Shown here: piece by piece, positions 52,710-61,184 of the stretch
Layout of the letters: each line of letters opens with the position of its first letter
Numbering within the stretch: the first letter of the stretch is position 1
Assembly (NCBI GenBank): GCA_021780315.1
Contig: JAJXYY010000033.1
Coordinates: 124,001 to 188,000 of the forward strand
DNA from: Acidobacteriota bacterium
GTDB taxonomy: Bacteria > Acidobacteriota > Terriglobia > Terriglobales > Acidobacteriaceae
Length of the DNA: 64,000 bases
Direction of reading: 5' to 3'
Made by a program: the position numbers and the translations under genes
Notes under the pieces: generated by a model
Told to the model about the DNA's origin: nothing
Databases searched by the model: none
What the model saw: only the letters and a program-made list of their open reading frames with translations

Positions 52710-55568
52710 CTACCGGCCAGCGGGTACGGCGACGGCCGCCTGATTGGACTGACAGACCTCGGCGCCGGTCGCGTTGACGGGTTGGAGGACGTAGTAGTAG
52801 GTGTGGAGGTTGAGCAGGCCGGTCCGGTCGGAGTAGGCGGAGACGGTGGTGGTGCCTACCTGGGTATACGGGCCGCCGTTGGTGTTGGAGCGGAGAACGT
52901 TATAGCCGGTGACGTTGGGGATGCCAGTCCAGGTGAGATCGATACGAGCGGGCTGGAGTGGGGTGCTGGGGGTTCCGCGACCGCCGAGGTTGTTGACGCA
53001 GGCGACGAACACGGTACGTTTCAGCATGATGAGGGACCATGCGGTCTCGTAGGGAAATTGTGAGCCGGAGTAGTTGTCTCCGGACCAATAACCGGCGGCA
53101 CTCTGCCGACCGACGATGGTTTGAGCGATGCCGTCGCAGGGATCGCTGCCACCGTTGGCTGCGGAGAGTGCGCTGTACCAGTCGATGGTGTTGGCGGGTA
53201 CGGTGTTGTTGCCGGTAAAGACGCCGGGGGTCTGGGTGCGGAGGTAGGTGATGGGAGTAAGGCTACCTGCAGGGTTGTGGAGCAGCATGGCCTTGGTGAA
53301 AGAGAACATGCCGTAGGTGTAGGCGCGCGGGGCGTTGAAGGCACCGCTGGTTGGGTTGTTGCAGAAGTTATCAGCGTAGTAGGTTTCTGCGTTATTCCAA
53401 CGTTGATCGGGGTCGGTGGAGGCATCTCCGAAGGCGACGTTCTGGGTACGGCCTACGCTATCCATGGCCATCTGGACCATTCCGGATGGGGTGACGGCGA
53501 AGGAGCCCCAGGCGTCGGAGTAGTTGAGCGCTCCGTTATAGCCGAAGGCACCATAGTCCATACCGGTAGCCCAGGGGTTGGTTCCGGTGGGCTTGGTGGT
53601 GATGACTACGTCCTGACTATTGGTGACCCAGACGTTGTTAGCGTCGGTGACCATGGGCGGGATGGGGACTGCGAAGCCACGATCGGCACCGATGAGTCCG
53701 ATGGCAGACCACTGGGAGACGGAGTTGTCGTCACCGGCCTGACAGTTGTACCACCAGCCGCCGCCCTCGTAGGGAGAGGCTCCGCGGGTGTAGCCGTCGG
53801 TGTAGTCGTGGGCGAAGTTGTACTGGCAGTAGGCGATGCCGTCAGCCATATCCTGAACGATATTTTTGTAGGTGAGGCCTGAGACGCCTGAGCCGCCGGT
53901 AGTGGCGACTGCGTTGGGAGTGCCGCTGGCTACGATGGCATCGATGTACTGACCGCCCTCGTACATGGGATAGGCCTGAGGGGCGAGGATGTAGTGGCCG
54001 TTGGCGTTGGAGTCGAAGGTAAAGCTACATGGCGGGGTGGAGCAGGAGGTGGCTGCTGGGTTGTAGAAGACCTTGGTTGCGGGCAAGGTGCAGGGTGGTG
54101 CCGAGCCGTCGCTGCAACCGAAGGTGACGAGCGCCGGGTTGTAGTTGTAGGTCTTGGCCGAAGTGTTATAGCTGCTGAGGCGGGTAAACATCTGGTTGAG
54201 CCCCAGTTGGACATCGCTGGTGTAGGGGTCGGTTGCTGGTCCGGCGGCGGTGTGTCCGTTGACTTCGAAGGCCTGGACGTTGGCTGCGGTGATGGAGCCG
54301 TAGCCGCTGCAATCGAAGCTATAGCCGGGGTAGCAGCTATCCCAGTTACCGGCGGTGGCAGAGGGGTGCGACATGCTGGCGTGCATGTACCAGAGGCCGA
54401 GATCGATGGCGACGTTGACGCGCGAGGAGAGGTTGTTGGGCTCCCAGATGACGAGGTAGTTTCCGGTAGCCTGCTCGTGGGTGATGGTATCGATGACGGT
54501 GACGACAGCGGTCCAGGTCTGGCCGATGGTGGTACCGGCGTAGATGTGGCGTGCGGCAATGTTATTGGGATTGGTGACGGCAGCGGCGGCGGTAGTGTTG
54601 CCATCGCCGAAGTTCCAGGCGTAGGTGAAGGGATCGCTGGAGCCCTGGAGGTTGGTGGTGGCGCCGAGGACGATGTTGGCACCGGAGTATGCGGTGTGGG
54701 GTGCAGCGGGGTTGGCGGGATCCCACGGCACGGTGCTGACGGTGGGGGTGGCGGCACGGGCTACGGGCACGAGAAGGAATGCGGCGGCGCAGGCGACGAG
54801 GCCGAGATATTTTTTACTGGAGGGGATGCTCATCCGCTTGCGGAGTTGGGTGAGGCCAGCGCCGATGCCGGTGGCGAGCAGTGCCCAGGTGCTGGGTTCA
54901 GGGACGGACGGCGGTGGTGGTGGCGGTGGTCCGCTGCCGGCAGGCTCGGTGACTACAGATCCAGAGAAGAAGATGTCGGACTGGTTGGGGTTGGCGGCGT
55001 CGGTGGGGTGGGTCTGATCGAGGTAGAAGCCGCTGGTTGGCTGGGTGGTGCCGAAGGTGAGGGTGATGAGTTCCTGCTGGTTGGAGCCGAGGGTGAAGGC
55101 AAAGCCCATGGCCATGGTGGCATCGCCGTTGCAGTTGGCGGCGTTGCAGGAGCCAAGGAAGTTGTCATTGCCCTGAGGGAGGTAGTTGGTGTTGGAGAGG
55201 GCATTGTTCTGGGTGTCGGCGTAGATGCTGGAGGCGTAGTTGTCGCCAATCTCCCAGGACTGGCCTGCGGGGGGGGATCCGGAGGCGGTGCCGTATTCGT
55301 TGTAGTAGGGGATGCCGATGTCGTGGTTGACCCAGGCGTCGAAGAAGGCGGAGCCCGTGGTGCCGGGGTTGTAGGTGTAGACGAGGGTGCCGAGTCCGGT
55401 GGAGGGGTTGAAGCCGGAGGTGTTGAAGTTGGGGTCGGAGAAGTCCGAGGATTGGGTTCCGTTGACGTTGAAGAGAACACCCTGGAGGACGGGGTCGGCG
55501 AGCGAAGTTCTGGCGGTGAAGGTCCAGAGCAAGCAGAGTGCACTGAGGGACAGCAGTAGTTTTTTCAT
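52710..55568 (-). CDS. PEP-CTERM exosortase substrate fused in frame to a second secreted PKD/toroid/FN3 protein
   Basis: The start is the ATG at 55568 (AGGGAG upstream, signal peptide MKKLLLSLSALC...SLADP); the longer open frame to 55739 has no signal and is unlikely. The product is 952 residues. Residues 1-245: secreted beta-rich domain, polyproline, then a complete PEP-CTERM signal VPEPSTWALLATGIGAGL ending QLRKR. With no stop codon, residue 246 is Met (54833), followed by a second signal-like stretch SIPSSKKYLGLVAC...PVARAA. A PKD-like domain (YAWNFGDGNT), a helical region with QW-like motifs (GYWSGDNYSGSQFPYETAWSL) that resembles prenyltransferase/terpene-cyclase toroids, and a C-terminal FN3 domain (IDLTWTGIPNVTGYNVLRS) follow. 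It may be a polyprotein or a recent fusion of two genes. Confidence 0.85.
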   Translation of the reverse strand: MKKLLLSLSALCLLWTFTARTSLADPVLQGVLFNVNGTQSSDFSDPNFNTSGFNPSTGLGTLVYTYNPGTTGSAFFDAWVNHDIGIPYYNEYGTASGSPPAGQSWEIGDNYASSIYADTQNNALSNTNYLPQGNDNFLGSCNAANCNGDATMAMGFAFTLGSNQQELITLTFGTTQPTSGFYLDQTHPTDAANPNQSDIFFSGSVVTEPAGSGPPPPPPPSVPEPSTWALLATGIGAGLTQLRKRMSIPSSKKYLGLVACAAAFLLVPVARAATPTVSTVPWDPANPAAPHTAYSGANIVLGATTNLQGSSDPFTYAWNFGDGNTTAAAAVTNPNNIAARHIYAGTTIGQTWTAVVTVIDTITHEQATGNYLVIWEPNNLSSRVNVAIDLGLWYMHASMSHPSATAGNWDSCYPGYSFDCSGYGSITAANVQAFEVNGHTAAGPATDPYTSDVQLGLNQMFTRLSSYNTSAKTYNYNPALVTFGCSDGSAPPCTLPATKVFYNPAATSCSTPPCSFTFDSNANGHYILAPQAYPMYEGGQYIDAIVASGTPNAVATTGGSGVSGLTYKNIVQDMADGIAYCQYNFAHDYTDGYTRGASPYEGGGWWYNCQAGDDNSVSQWSAIGLIGADRGFAVPIPPMVTDANNVWVTNSQDVVITTKPTGTNPWATGMDYGAFGYNGALNYSDAWGSFAVTPSGMVQMAMDSVGRTQNVAFGDASTDPDQRWNNAETYYADNFCNNPTSGAFNAPRAYTYGMFSFTKAMLLHNPAGSLTPITYLRTQTPGVFTGNNTVPANTIDWYSALSAANGGSDPCDGIAQTIVGRQSAAGYWSGDNYSGSQFPYETAWSLIMLKRTVFVACVNNLGGRGTPSTPLQPARIDLTWTGIPNVTGYNVLRSNTNGGPYTQVGTTTVSAYSDRTGLLNLHTYYYVLQPVNATGAEVCQSNQAAVAVPAGR
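54834..54903 (-). other. PEP-CTERM sorting signal (internal)
   Basis: Codes for VPEPSTWALLATGIGAGLTQ and LRKR: a PEP motif, a hydrophobic helix, then a basic cluster. This is the tripartite signal cut by exosortases such as the one at 29962. It would normally lie at the extreme C-terminus; here another 706 residues follow. Confidence 0.9.
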
Positions 55569-56106
55569 AGGGACTCCCTGGCGGTGGGCCAGCGTGGTGG
55601 TGAGAGGTGTGGGCCAGAGGCGGTGGATCGGGCCGGGAATGGGAGGAGGCATGAGGGAAGTGGTGCGGGTGCGTGGCGAGTTGCGGGAGTGCGTGGTGCT
55701 CATACATCCTCCATTGGCGAGCCAAAATGGAATATGCACGTCCGGACGGTGCTGGAGAGCACTGCGACCGAAGACGTGAGTGGGACGATAGAACGAGCCG
55801 CCTAAGCGGAGCCCGGATGAGGCACTGGCAATAACTGGGGATAAGGGGCCTGGTGATAACCCAAGGGGACGTTGCCCTGACTGCTTACAACTGAGAGAGT
55901 CGGGTAACGCAAGGTGATGAGCATTCTTACTGCCAAAGATGGGGACGGATAAATAGCAGCAGAATCAGTGCGCATGTGGTGGCAGCTGGATAGGAAGATG
56001 CAAAGTGCTGCGGGGCAAGATGGAAAATATCGCCACATTGCCGGGTGTGAGCGGGAAGTGCAGGGGGATTGGATGTAGGCTGGCAGGGAGATTCGGGAGG
56101 ACATTG
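55569..56106. promoter_or_regulatory. Divergent intergenic region
   Basis: 538 bases between the fused PEP-CTERM gene and the lactate permease gene. No supported gene or repeat. It should hold the promoters of both. Confidence 0.4.
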
Positions 56107-57720
56107 ATGGAGCTGTGGGAGCAGCATTATCTGCTGTTTGGGGGTGGACTGGCGGTATCGACGCTGGTGGCGGTGGTGCCGATACTGTTGCTGCTGGTAC
56201 TGCTGGTGCTGCGGCGTCCGGCGTGGGTGGCGGCGCTGGCGGGGCTGGTGGCGGCGACGGTGCTGGCGGTGGGGGCGTATGGGATGTCTGGCTGGCGTAC
56301 GCTGAGTGCGGCGGCGTATGGGGCGAGCTTTGGGCTGTTTCCGATTACGTGGATTGTGGTGTGGGCGCTGGTGCTGTACGAAGTGAATGCGGTGAGCGGA
56401 AAGTTCGAGGTGATCAAGGCATCGGTGAGTTCGCTGACGACGGATACGCGGATGCAGGCGCTGCTGATCGGGTTTGCGTTTGCGGCGTTTCTGGAGGGGT
56501 GTGCGGGGTTTGGGACGCCGGTGGCGGTGGCTGCGGCGATGATGGTGGGGTTGGGATTTACGCCGCTGTATGCGGCTTCGGTGTGCCTGCTGGCGAATAC
56601 GGCTCCGGTGGCGTTCGGATCGATTGGAGTGCCGGTGATTACGCTGGCGGCGATTACGGGTTTGCCGGTGATGCGGTTGGGTGCGGCGGTGGGACGGATC
56701 TGCGCGCCGGTTGCGCTGCTGCTGCCGGCGTATCTGGTGGTGGCGACGAGCGGATGGGGTGCGGCGGTGGAGGTGTGGCCGGCGCTGCTGACGTGTGGTG
56801 CGAGTTTTGCGGTGACGCAGTATGTGGTGTCGAACTGGATTGGGCCGCAACTGACGGACGTCTTCAGTTCTCTGGCGGCGATGGGGGCGATGGGGGTACT
56901 GCTGCGCTGGTGGACGCCGAGGCAGGTGCGCGGAGGAGTCCAGGCGGAGACTGGGGTGGTGGCGCGGCGTTACGGAGTTGGGGAGACGGTGTTGGCGTGG
57001 GTGCCGTATGGGCTGCTGGTGGGCTGCGTGCTGTTGTGGAGTTATCCTGCGGTGCAGCGGATGTTGCAGGTGCCGAGTGTGGTGTTTGCATGGCCGGGAC
57101 TACATGACACGGTGATGCGGATGCCTCCGGTGGTGGCGGTGGCGGAGCGATATCCGGCGATGTTTGTGCTGAACTGGTTGTCGTCGGCGGGGACGGCTTG
57201 TATGGTTGCGGCGTTGAGTTCGGCGGTGCTTTCGGGGTTGAGTGCGCGAGCTTTGGGTGGGGTGGTGATGTCGGTGGCGCGGCGGTTGGTGCGGCCGACG
57301 GTGACGGTGGCGGCGATGCTGGGGATGGCGTTCGAGATGAACTACTGCGGGGCGACGGGGACGCTGGGGCTGGCGTTTTCCACGACGGGCGGATGGTTTC
57401 CGTTCTTCAGTCCGCTGATGGGTTGGCTGGGGGTGTTTTTGACGGGGTCCGATACGGCATCGAATGCGCTGTTTGGAAGCTTGCAGACGGTGAGTGCGCA
57501 ACGGCTGGGATTGGACCCGGTGCTGATTGCGGCGGCGAACTCGGCGGGAGGAGTGATGGGGAAGATGATCAGTCTGCCGACGATTGCGGTGGCGGCGGCG
57601 GCGACGGAGATGTCGCTGCCAGACCAGGCGAAGCTGTTTCGGTTTACGCTGCGGCATAGCCTGGTGCTGGCGGTGGTGACGGGGGTGGAGGTGATGCTGT
57701 ATGCGTTGGCAGGTCGGTAG
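56107..57720 (+). CDS. L-lactate permease (LctP/LldP family)
   Basis: 537 residues from the ATG at 56107, chosen because GGGAGG lies six bases upstream and the protein then begins MELWEQHYLLFGGG; a longer frame reaches 56005 without family similarity. About 12-14 membrane helices. Conserved segments FLEGCAGFGTPVAVAAAMM, NTAPVAFGSIGVPVITLA and FLTGSDTASNALFGSLQ identify the family, which imports L-lactate and sometimes glycolate with protons. Directly downstream is a two-component system that could regulate it. Confidence 0.92.
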   Translation: MELWEQHYLLFGGGLAVSTLVAVVPILLLLVLLVLRRPAWVAALAGLVAATVLAVGAYGMSGWRTLSAAAYGASFGLFPITWIVVWALVLYEVNAVSGKFEVIKASVSSLTTDTRMQALLIGFAFAAFLEGCAGFGTPVAVAAAMMVGLGFTPLYAASVCLLANTAPVAFGSIGVPVITLAAITGLPVMRLGAAVGRICAPVALLLPAYLVVATSGWGAAVEVWPALLTCGASFAVTQYVVSNWIGPQLTDVFSSLAAMGAMGVLLRWWTPRQVRGGVQAETGVVARRYGVGETVLAWVPYGLLVGCVLLWSYPAVQRMLQVPSVVFAWPGLHDTVMRMPPVVAVAERYPAMFVLNWLSSAGTACMVAALSSAVLSGLSARALGGVVMSVARRLVRPTVTVAAMLGMAFEMNYCGATGTLGLAFSTTGGWFPFFSPLMGWLGVFLTGSDTASNALFGSLQTVSAQRLGLDPVLIAAANSAGGVMGKMISLPTIAVAAAATEMSLPDQAKLFRFTLRHSLVLAVVTGVEVMLYALAGR

Positions 57721-57799
57721 GGCTGGATGGACGGAGATGCCTTCAGGCAGGCTTAACGTGTTGGATGTTTGATAGGGATGATGATTGAGGGTGTGACCT

Positions 57800-58492
57800 A
57801 TGCGAGTTTTGCTGGTGGAAGATGAGACGCGGGTGGCGGAGATTATCGCGTGTGCGCTGCGGGAGGGGCCGGGGTATGCGGTGGATATTGCCAACGATGG
57901 GCGGACGGGGAGCGACCTGGCGCGCGATGGAGTGTATGACTTGATTGTGCTGGACCTGATGCTGCCGATGATGAATGGGCTGGCGGTGCTGCAGGGGCTG
58001 CGGCGACGCGGCGACAAGACTCCGGTGCTGGTGTTGACGGCGAAGACGACGAAGGAATCTACGGTGGAGTTGCTGAATGCGGGTGCGGATGATTATCTGG
58101 GCAAGCCATACGATCTGGGCGAGTTGATTGCGCGGATCAAGGCGCTGATACGGCGGGGGAAGGGCGCGGCGAGCCCGATGTTCAGGATTCGCGATGTAGA
58201 GATCAACACGCTGGAGAAGACGGTGACACGGGCGGGGCATTTGATAGAGCTATCGCCGATGGAGTACCGGATACTGGAGTACCTGGTGCATCGTCCGCGG
58301 GTGGTGGTGTCGAAGCGTCAACTGCTGGAGCATCTGTACGACTACAACTGGGAGCGGCACTCGAACGTGATTGAAGCGCATATTTCGAATCTGCGGCGGA
58401 AGCTGGATGGGGACTCGGAGCACTCGTACATCAAGACGCTGCGTGGGCATGGCTATTGCCTGACGCAGGCGAACAAAGAGCGGGAGAGCTGA
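57800..58492 (+). CDS. OmpR-family response regulator
   Basis: 230 residues. Receiver domain (about 1-115): acidic pocket LLVEDE, phospho-acceptor Asp in IVLDLMLPMMNG, switch LTAK, Lys in LGKPYD. Winged-helix DNA-binding domain (about 130-225): LSPMEYRILEYLVHRPR, NVIEAHISNLRRKLD and IKTLRGHGYCL. All key residues are present, so it should be phosphorylated by the kinase that begins two bases after its stop codon. Targets unknown; the lactate permease upstream is a candidate. Confidence 0.95.
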   Translation: MRVLLVEDETRVAEIIACALREGPGYAVDIANDGRTGSDLARDGVYDLIVLDLMLPMMNGLAVLQGLRRRGDKTPVLVLTAKTTKESTVELLNAGADDYLGKPYDLGELIARIKALIRRGKGAASPMFRIRDVEINTLEKTVTRAGHLIELSPMEYRILEYLVHRPRVVVSKRQLLEHLYDYNWERHSNVIEAHISNLRRKLDGDSEHSYIKTLRGHGYCLTQANKERES

Positions 58493-58494
58493 GG

Positions 58495-59892
58495 ATGCGA
58501 TCGATCACACATCGGTTGGTGGTGGTGGTGCTGCTGTCGGAGTTTCTGCTGACGGTGACGGTGACGGCGATCAATCTGGGCTATGAACGATCGCAGCGGT
58601 ACAAGTCGTTCGATGTGATGCTGCGGGGACGTGCGGACTCGGTGCTGGCGGCGGTGGAGGTGGATGAAGACAGCGAGAGGCCGGTGCTGAACGGGAAGGC
58701 GGTGGAGGTTCCTGCCGGGGACCGGTATGAGGTGGTGCTGGATTCGGGAGCGACGTTGGGGCACTCGGCGAACTGGACTGCTCTGCCGAAGGAATTATGG
58801 GCGCGGCCGGATGGTATTCAGAAGTTTCATCTGGATGGGATGCGCTACCGGCGTGCGATGGCGCATGGGTTTCGGACGCTGGACCCGGACAATGGGCCAA
58901 AGGAGACGTTGGGAGTGAGCGTGTTCTATGCGTCGGCGACGACGCCGGTGACGGAGGCTCTGTTGCATGGGGCTGAGTTTCTGGTGTTGGCAAATCTGCT
59001 GGTGCTGGCGGTGTCAGGGGTGTTTGCGGCGGCGCTGGTACGGCGGGGGATTGAACCGCTGGAGGAGTTAGCCGTGGCGGCGAGCGGGATTACCTCGACG
59101 TCGTGGCGGTTTGCAGCGCCGGAGTCGGCGAAGTCGGTGCGGGAGTTGCGAGGGTTATCGGACGCGCTGGAGATGACGCTGCAAGGGTTGGAACGGTCGT
59201 TTGTGCAGCAGCAGACGTTTATCCACGATGCGGCGCATGAGTTGAAGACTGCGGTGACGATCATCAAGTCGTCGCTGCAGTTGCTGATCTATCGTCCGCG
59301 AACGACGACGGAGTACCAGAGCGGGATAGAAGCCTGCCTGACGGACTGCGGCCGGATGGAAGAGCTGGTGTACAAGATGCTGACGCTGGCGCAACTGGAG
59401 CAGCAGGCGACGCAGGGACGATTGCGCGAGGTGACGGTGCGGGATCGGCTAGAGGCGCTGCAGCAGGTGATTGAACAACTGCGTCCGGTGGCGGATCTGC
59501 GGTCGGTGGAGATCGTCGAGCGGCTGGCGCCGACGCTGGTGACGCAGGTGAGTACCGAGGAGTGGAGCACGCTGGCAATGAACCTGATTTTGAATGCGAT
59601 ACAACACAGTCCGACGGGAAGCGCGGTGGAGGTGACTACGGAGAGCACGGAGGACGCGGTGGTGCTGAGGGTGCGGGATGCGGGCGATGGCATCGCGCCG
59701 GAGAGTATTCCGCTGGTGTTTGACCGGTTTTACCGTGGCGATGCTTCGCGAGCGCGAACTACGGGCGGGACGGGGCTGGGGTTGGCGATCTGCAAGGCGA
59801 TTGTGGAGTTCAACGGTGGGGAGATTTCGGTTGCGAGTGAGTTGGGTGTGGGGACTACGGTTGCGGTGCGGTTTCCTCGGCGCGTCGGTTGA
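58495..59892 (+). CDS. Sensor histidine kinase
   Basis: 465 residues from the ATG at 58495, which follows the regulator's stop by two bases; an earlier GTG-type start within the regulator gene would add 13 unlikely residues. Membrane helices at about 6-28 and 160-182 frame a periplasmic sensor region of about 130 residues, followed by a HAMP-like linker. HisKA: phospho-His in DAAHELKTAVTI. HATPase: N box LILNAIQHS, G1 VRDAGDGI, F box VFDRFYRG, G2 GGTGLGLAI. Forms a pair with the regulator. The signal is unknown. Confidence 0.95.
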   Translation: MRSITHRLVVVVLLSEFLLTVTVTAINLGYERSQRYKSFDVMLRGRADSVLAAVEVDEDSERPVLNGKAVEVPAGDRYEVVLDSGATLGHSANWTALPKELWARPDGIQKFHLDGMRYRRAMAHGFRTLDPDNGPKETLGVSVFYASATTPVTEALLHGAEFLVLANLLVLAVSGVFAAALVRRGIEPLEELAVAASGITSTSWRFAAPESAKSVRELRGLSDALEMTLQGLERSFVQQQTFIHDAAHELKTAVTIIKSSLQLLIYRPRTTTEYQSGIEACLTDCGRMEELVYKMLTLAQLEQQATQGRLREVTVRDRLEALQQVIEQLRPVADLRSVEIVERLAPTLVTQVSTEEWSTLAMNLILNAIQHSPTGSAVEVTTESTEDAVVLRVRDAGDGIAPESIPLVFDRFYRGDASRARTTGGTGLGLAICKAIVEFNGGEISVASELGVGTTVAVRFPRRVG

Positions 59893-59921
59893 GTTGGGAT
59901 TGGGGATGAGTGGAGGCTGTG

Positions 59922-59954
59922 ACTGGCTTCGGAGCATCGGGGCTTGAAGCCAGC
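59922..59954. terminator. Hairpin between convergent kinase and GH16 genes
   Basis: CTGGCTTC (59923-59930) pairs with GAAGCCAG (59946-59953). There is no T-run; it may terminate in either direction only weakly. Confidence 0.4.
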
Positions 59955-59981
59955 CCTGGCAGCGGGTGAAGGGTGTGGCTT

Positions 59982-61184
59982 TTAGTAGGTGTAGAGGCGA
60001 ACGTAGTCGACGATCATCTCCGACGGGAAGAGGGTGGAGGGCGTGGGTGCGCCGGGGTAGTTGCCGCCGATGGCGAGGTTGAGAATGATGAAGTTGGACT
60101 GGCCTGCGTCAAAGGGCCAGGTGGCCCCTGCGGGGAGGTTGGCGGGGGTGTAGGTGACGTAGATGTTGGTGGGGTCGTCGATGTAGTAGGAGACGCTGCC
60201 GGGCTTCCAGATGACGCCGTAGGTGTGCCAGGTGGCGGCGGTGACACCGGTGGGAAAGCTGTATCGGGTTCCGAGCGAGACGCCGGTGAAACCCGGGCCG
60301 TGGATGGAGCCCTCGTTGAAGTCGGGGGTGGTGGCGGCGTTGACGCGCTCCATAACGTCCATCTCTCCGCAGGCGGGCCAGTTGACGGTGGTGATGTTGT
60401 TGCCGAGCATCCATGCGGCGGGCCAGAAGCCCTGGGCCTCGGGCATCTGTGCGCGGAACTCCAGGCGGCCGTACTGGAAGCTGAAGAGGCCCTGGGTTTT
60501 GAGGCGGGCGGAGGTATAGACACCGGGCGAGGGTTGCTGGGCGACGATGTGGAGGGCGTTGTCGGTTCCGACGTAGGCGCTGGGCGAGGTGGTGGTGCAG
60601 GGTGCGGTGGACGAGCCCCAGGCGCAGTAGTTTTCGAGCTCTGCGTTGCCCCAGCCGCCGCCACCGGTGTCGTAGCCCCAGACGGTGGGATCGGGCTGGG
60701 CGTTGGCGCTGGTGGTGTTGGTGAATTCGTCGGCCCAGACGAGGGTTCCGGAGGCGATGCTGGTGGAGACAGACTGGGAGGCGATGGCGCTGTCGGTGTC
60801 TCCGGAGAGGTGCCCGATGGCCTTGACGGAGACGCTGGCGGCGACGAGGAAGGGTGCGATATATTGCGTGGCGGTGCTGGTGGGGGTGCTGCCATCGAGG
60901 GTGTAATAGATGATGGCGTTGGGGGTAATGTCGGTGAGGCTGACGATGACGGCACCGTTGAGCGCGGGGGTGGTGGTGAGCGCGGGGGTGGCGATCTGGG
61001 CGGCAGGCGTGGTGACGGGCGGCGTGGTGATGGCGGCAGTGGAGGCAGCGCCGGAGCATCCGGTGGCAGCGAGTCCGCATAGGGTGAGGGTGGCGAGCAG
61101 GAGCAGATGAAGGCTGGAGCGAGCCGGTGCGGCAGGGTGCTGGCTGGTGGCGGGGGAGACGGTTTGGAGTGGGGAAGAGATCAT
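59982..61184 (-). CDS. GH16 beta-glucanase lipoprotein with a chitobiase-like domain
   Basis: 400 residues. N-terminal lipoprotein signal ending LAATGC. Residues about 55-130 form a chitobiase/beta-hexosaminidase C-terminal-like domain (PNAIIYYTLDGSTPTS). The GH16 catalytic domain (about 145-400) has LVWADEF, the catalytic ExDxxE motif GEMDVMERV and the C-terminal MIVDYVRLYTY. GH16 enzymes cleave beta-1,3 or mixed-linkage glucans, and some act on galactans; exact substrate uncertain. The start overlaps the upstream gene by ATGA (61181-61184), so it is in one operon with the CRTAC1 and TPR genes. Confidence 0.92.
   Translation of the reverse strand: MISSPLQTVSPATSQHPAAPARSSLHLLLLATLTLCGLAATGCSGAASTAAITTPPVTTPAAQIATPALTTTPALNGAVIVSLTDITPNAIIYYTLDGSTPTSTATQYIAPFLVAASVSVKAIGHLSGDTDSAIASQSVSTSIASGTLVWADEFTNTTSANAQPDPTVWGYDTGGGGWGNAELENYCAWGSSTAPCTTTSPSAYVGTDNALHIVAQQPSPGVYTSARLKTQGLFSFQYGRLEFRAQMPEAQGFWPAAWMLGNNITTVNWPACGEMDVMERVNAATTPDFNEGSIHGPGFTGVSLGTRYSFPTGVTAATWHTYGVIWKPGSVSYYIDDPTNIYVTYTPANLPAGATWPFDAGQSNFIILNLAIGGNYPGAPTPSTLFPSEMIVDYVRLYTY

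Noticed and set aside
53994-55559. 521-codon plus-strand frame
   Set aside because: Antisense shadow of the fused PEP-CTERM gene.
55569-55739. N-terminal extension of the fused PEP-CTERM frame
   Set aside because: It has no signal peptide and no ribosome site; the ATG at 55568 has both.
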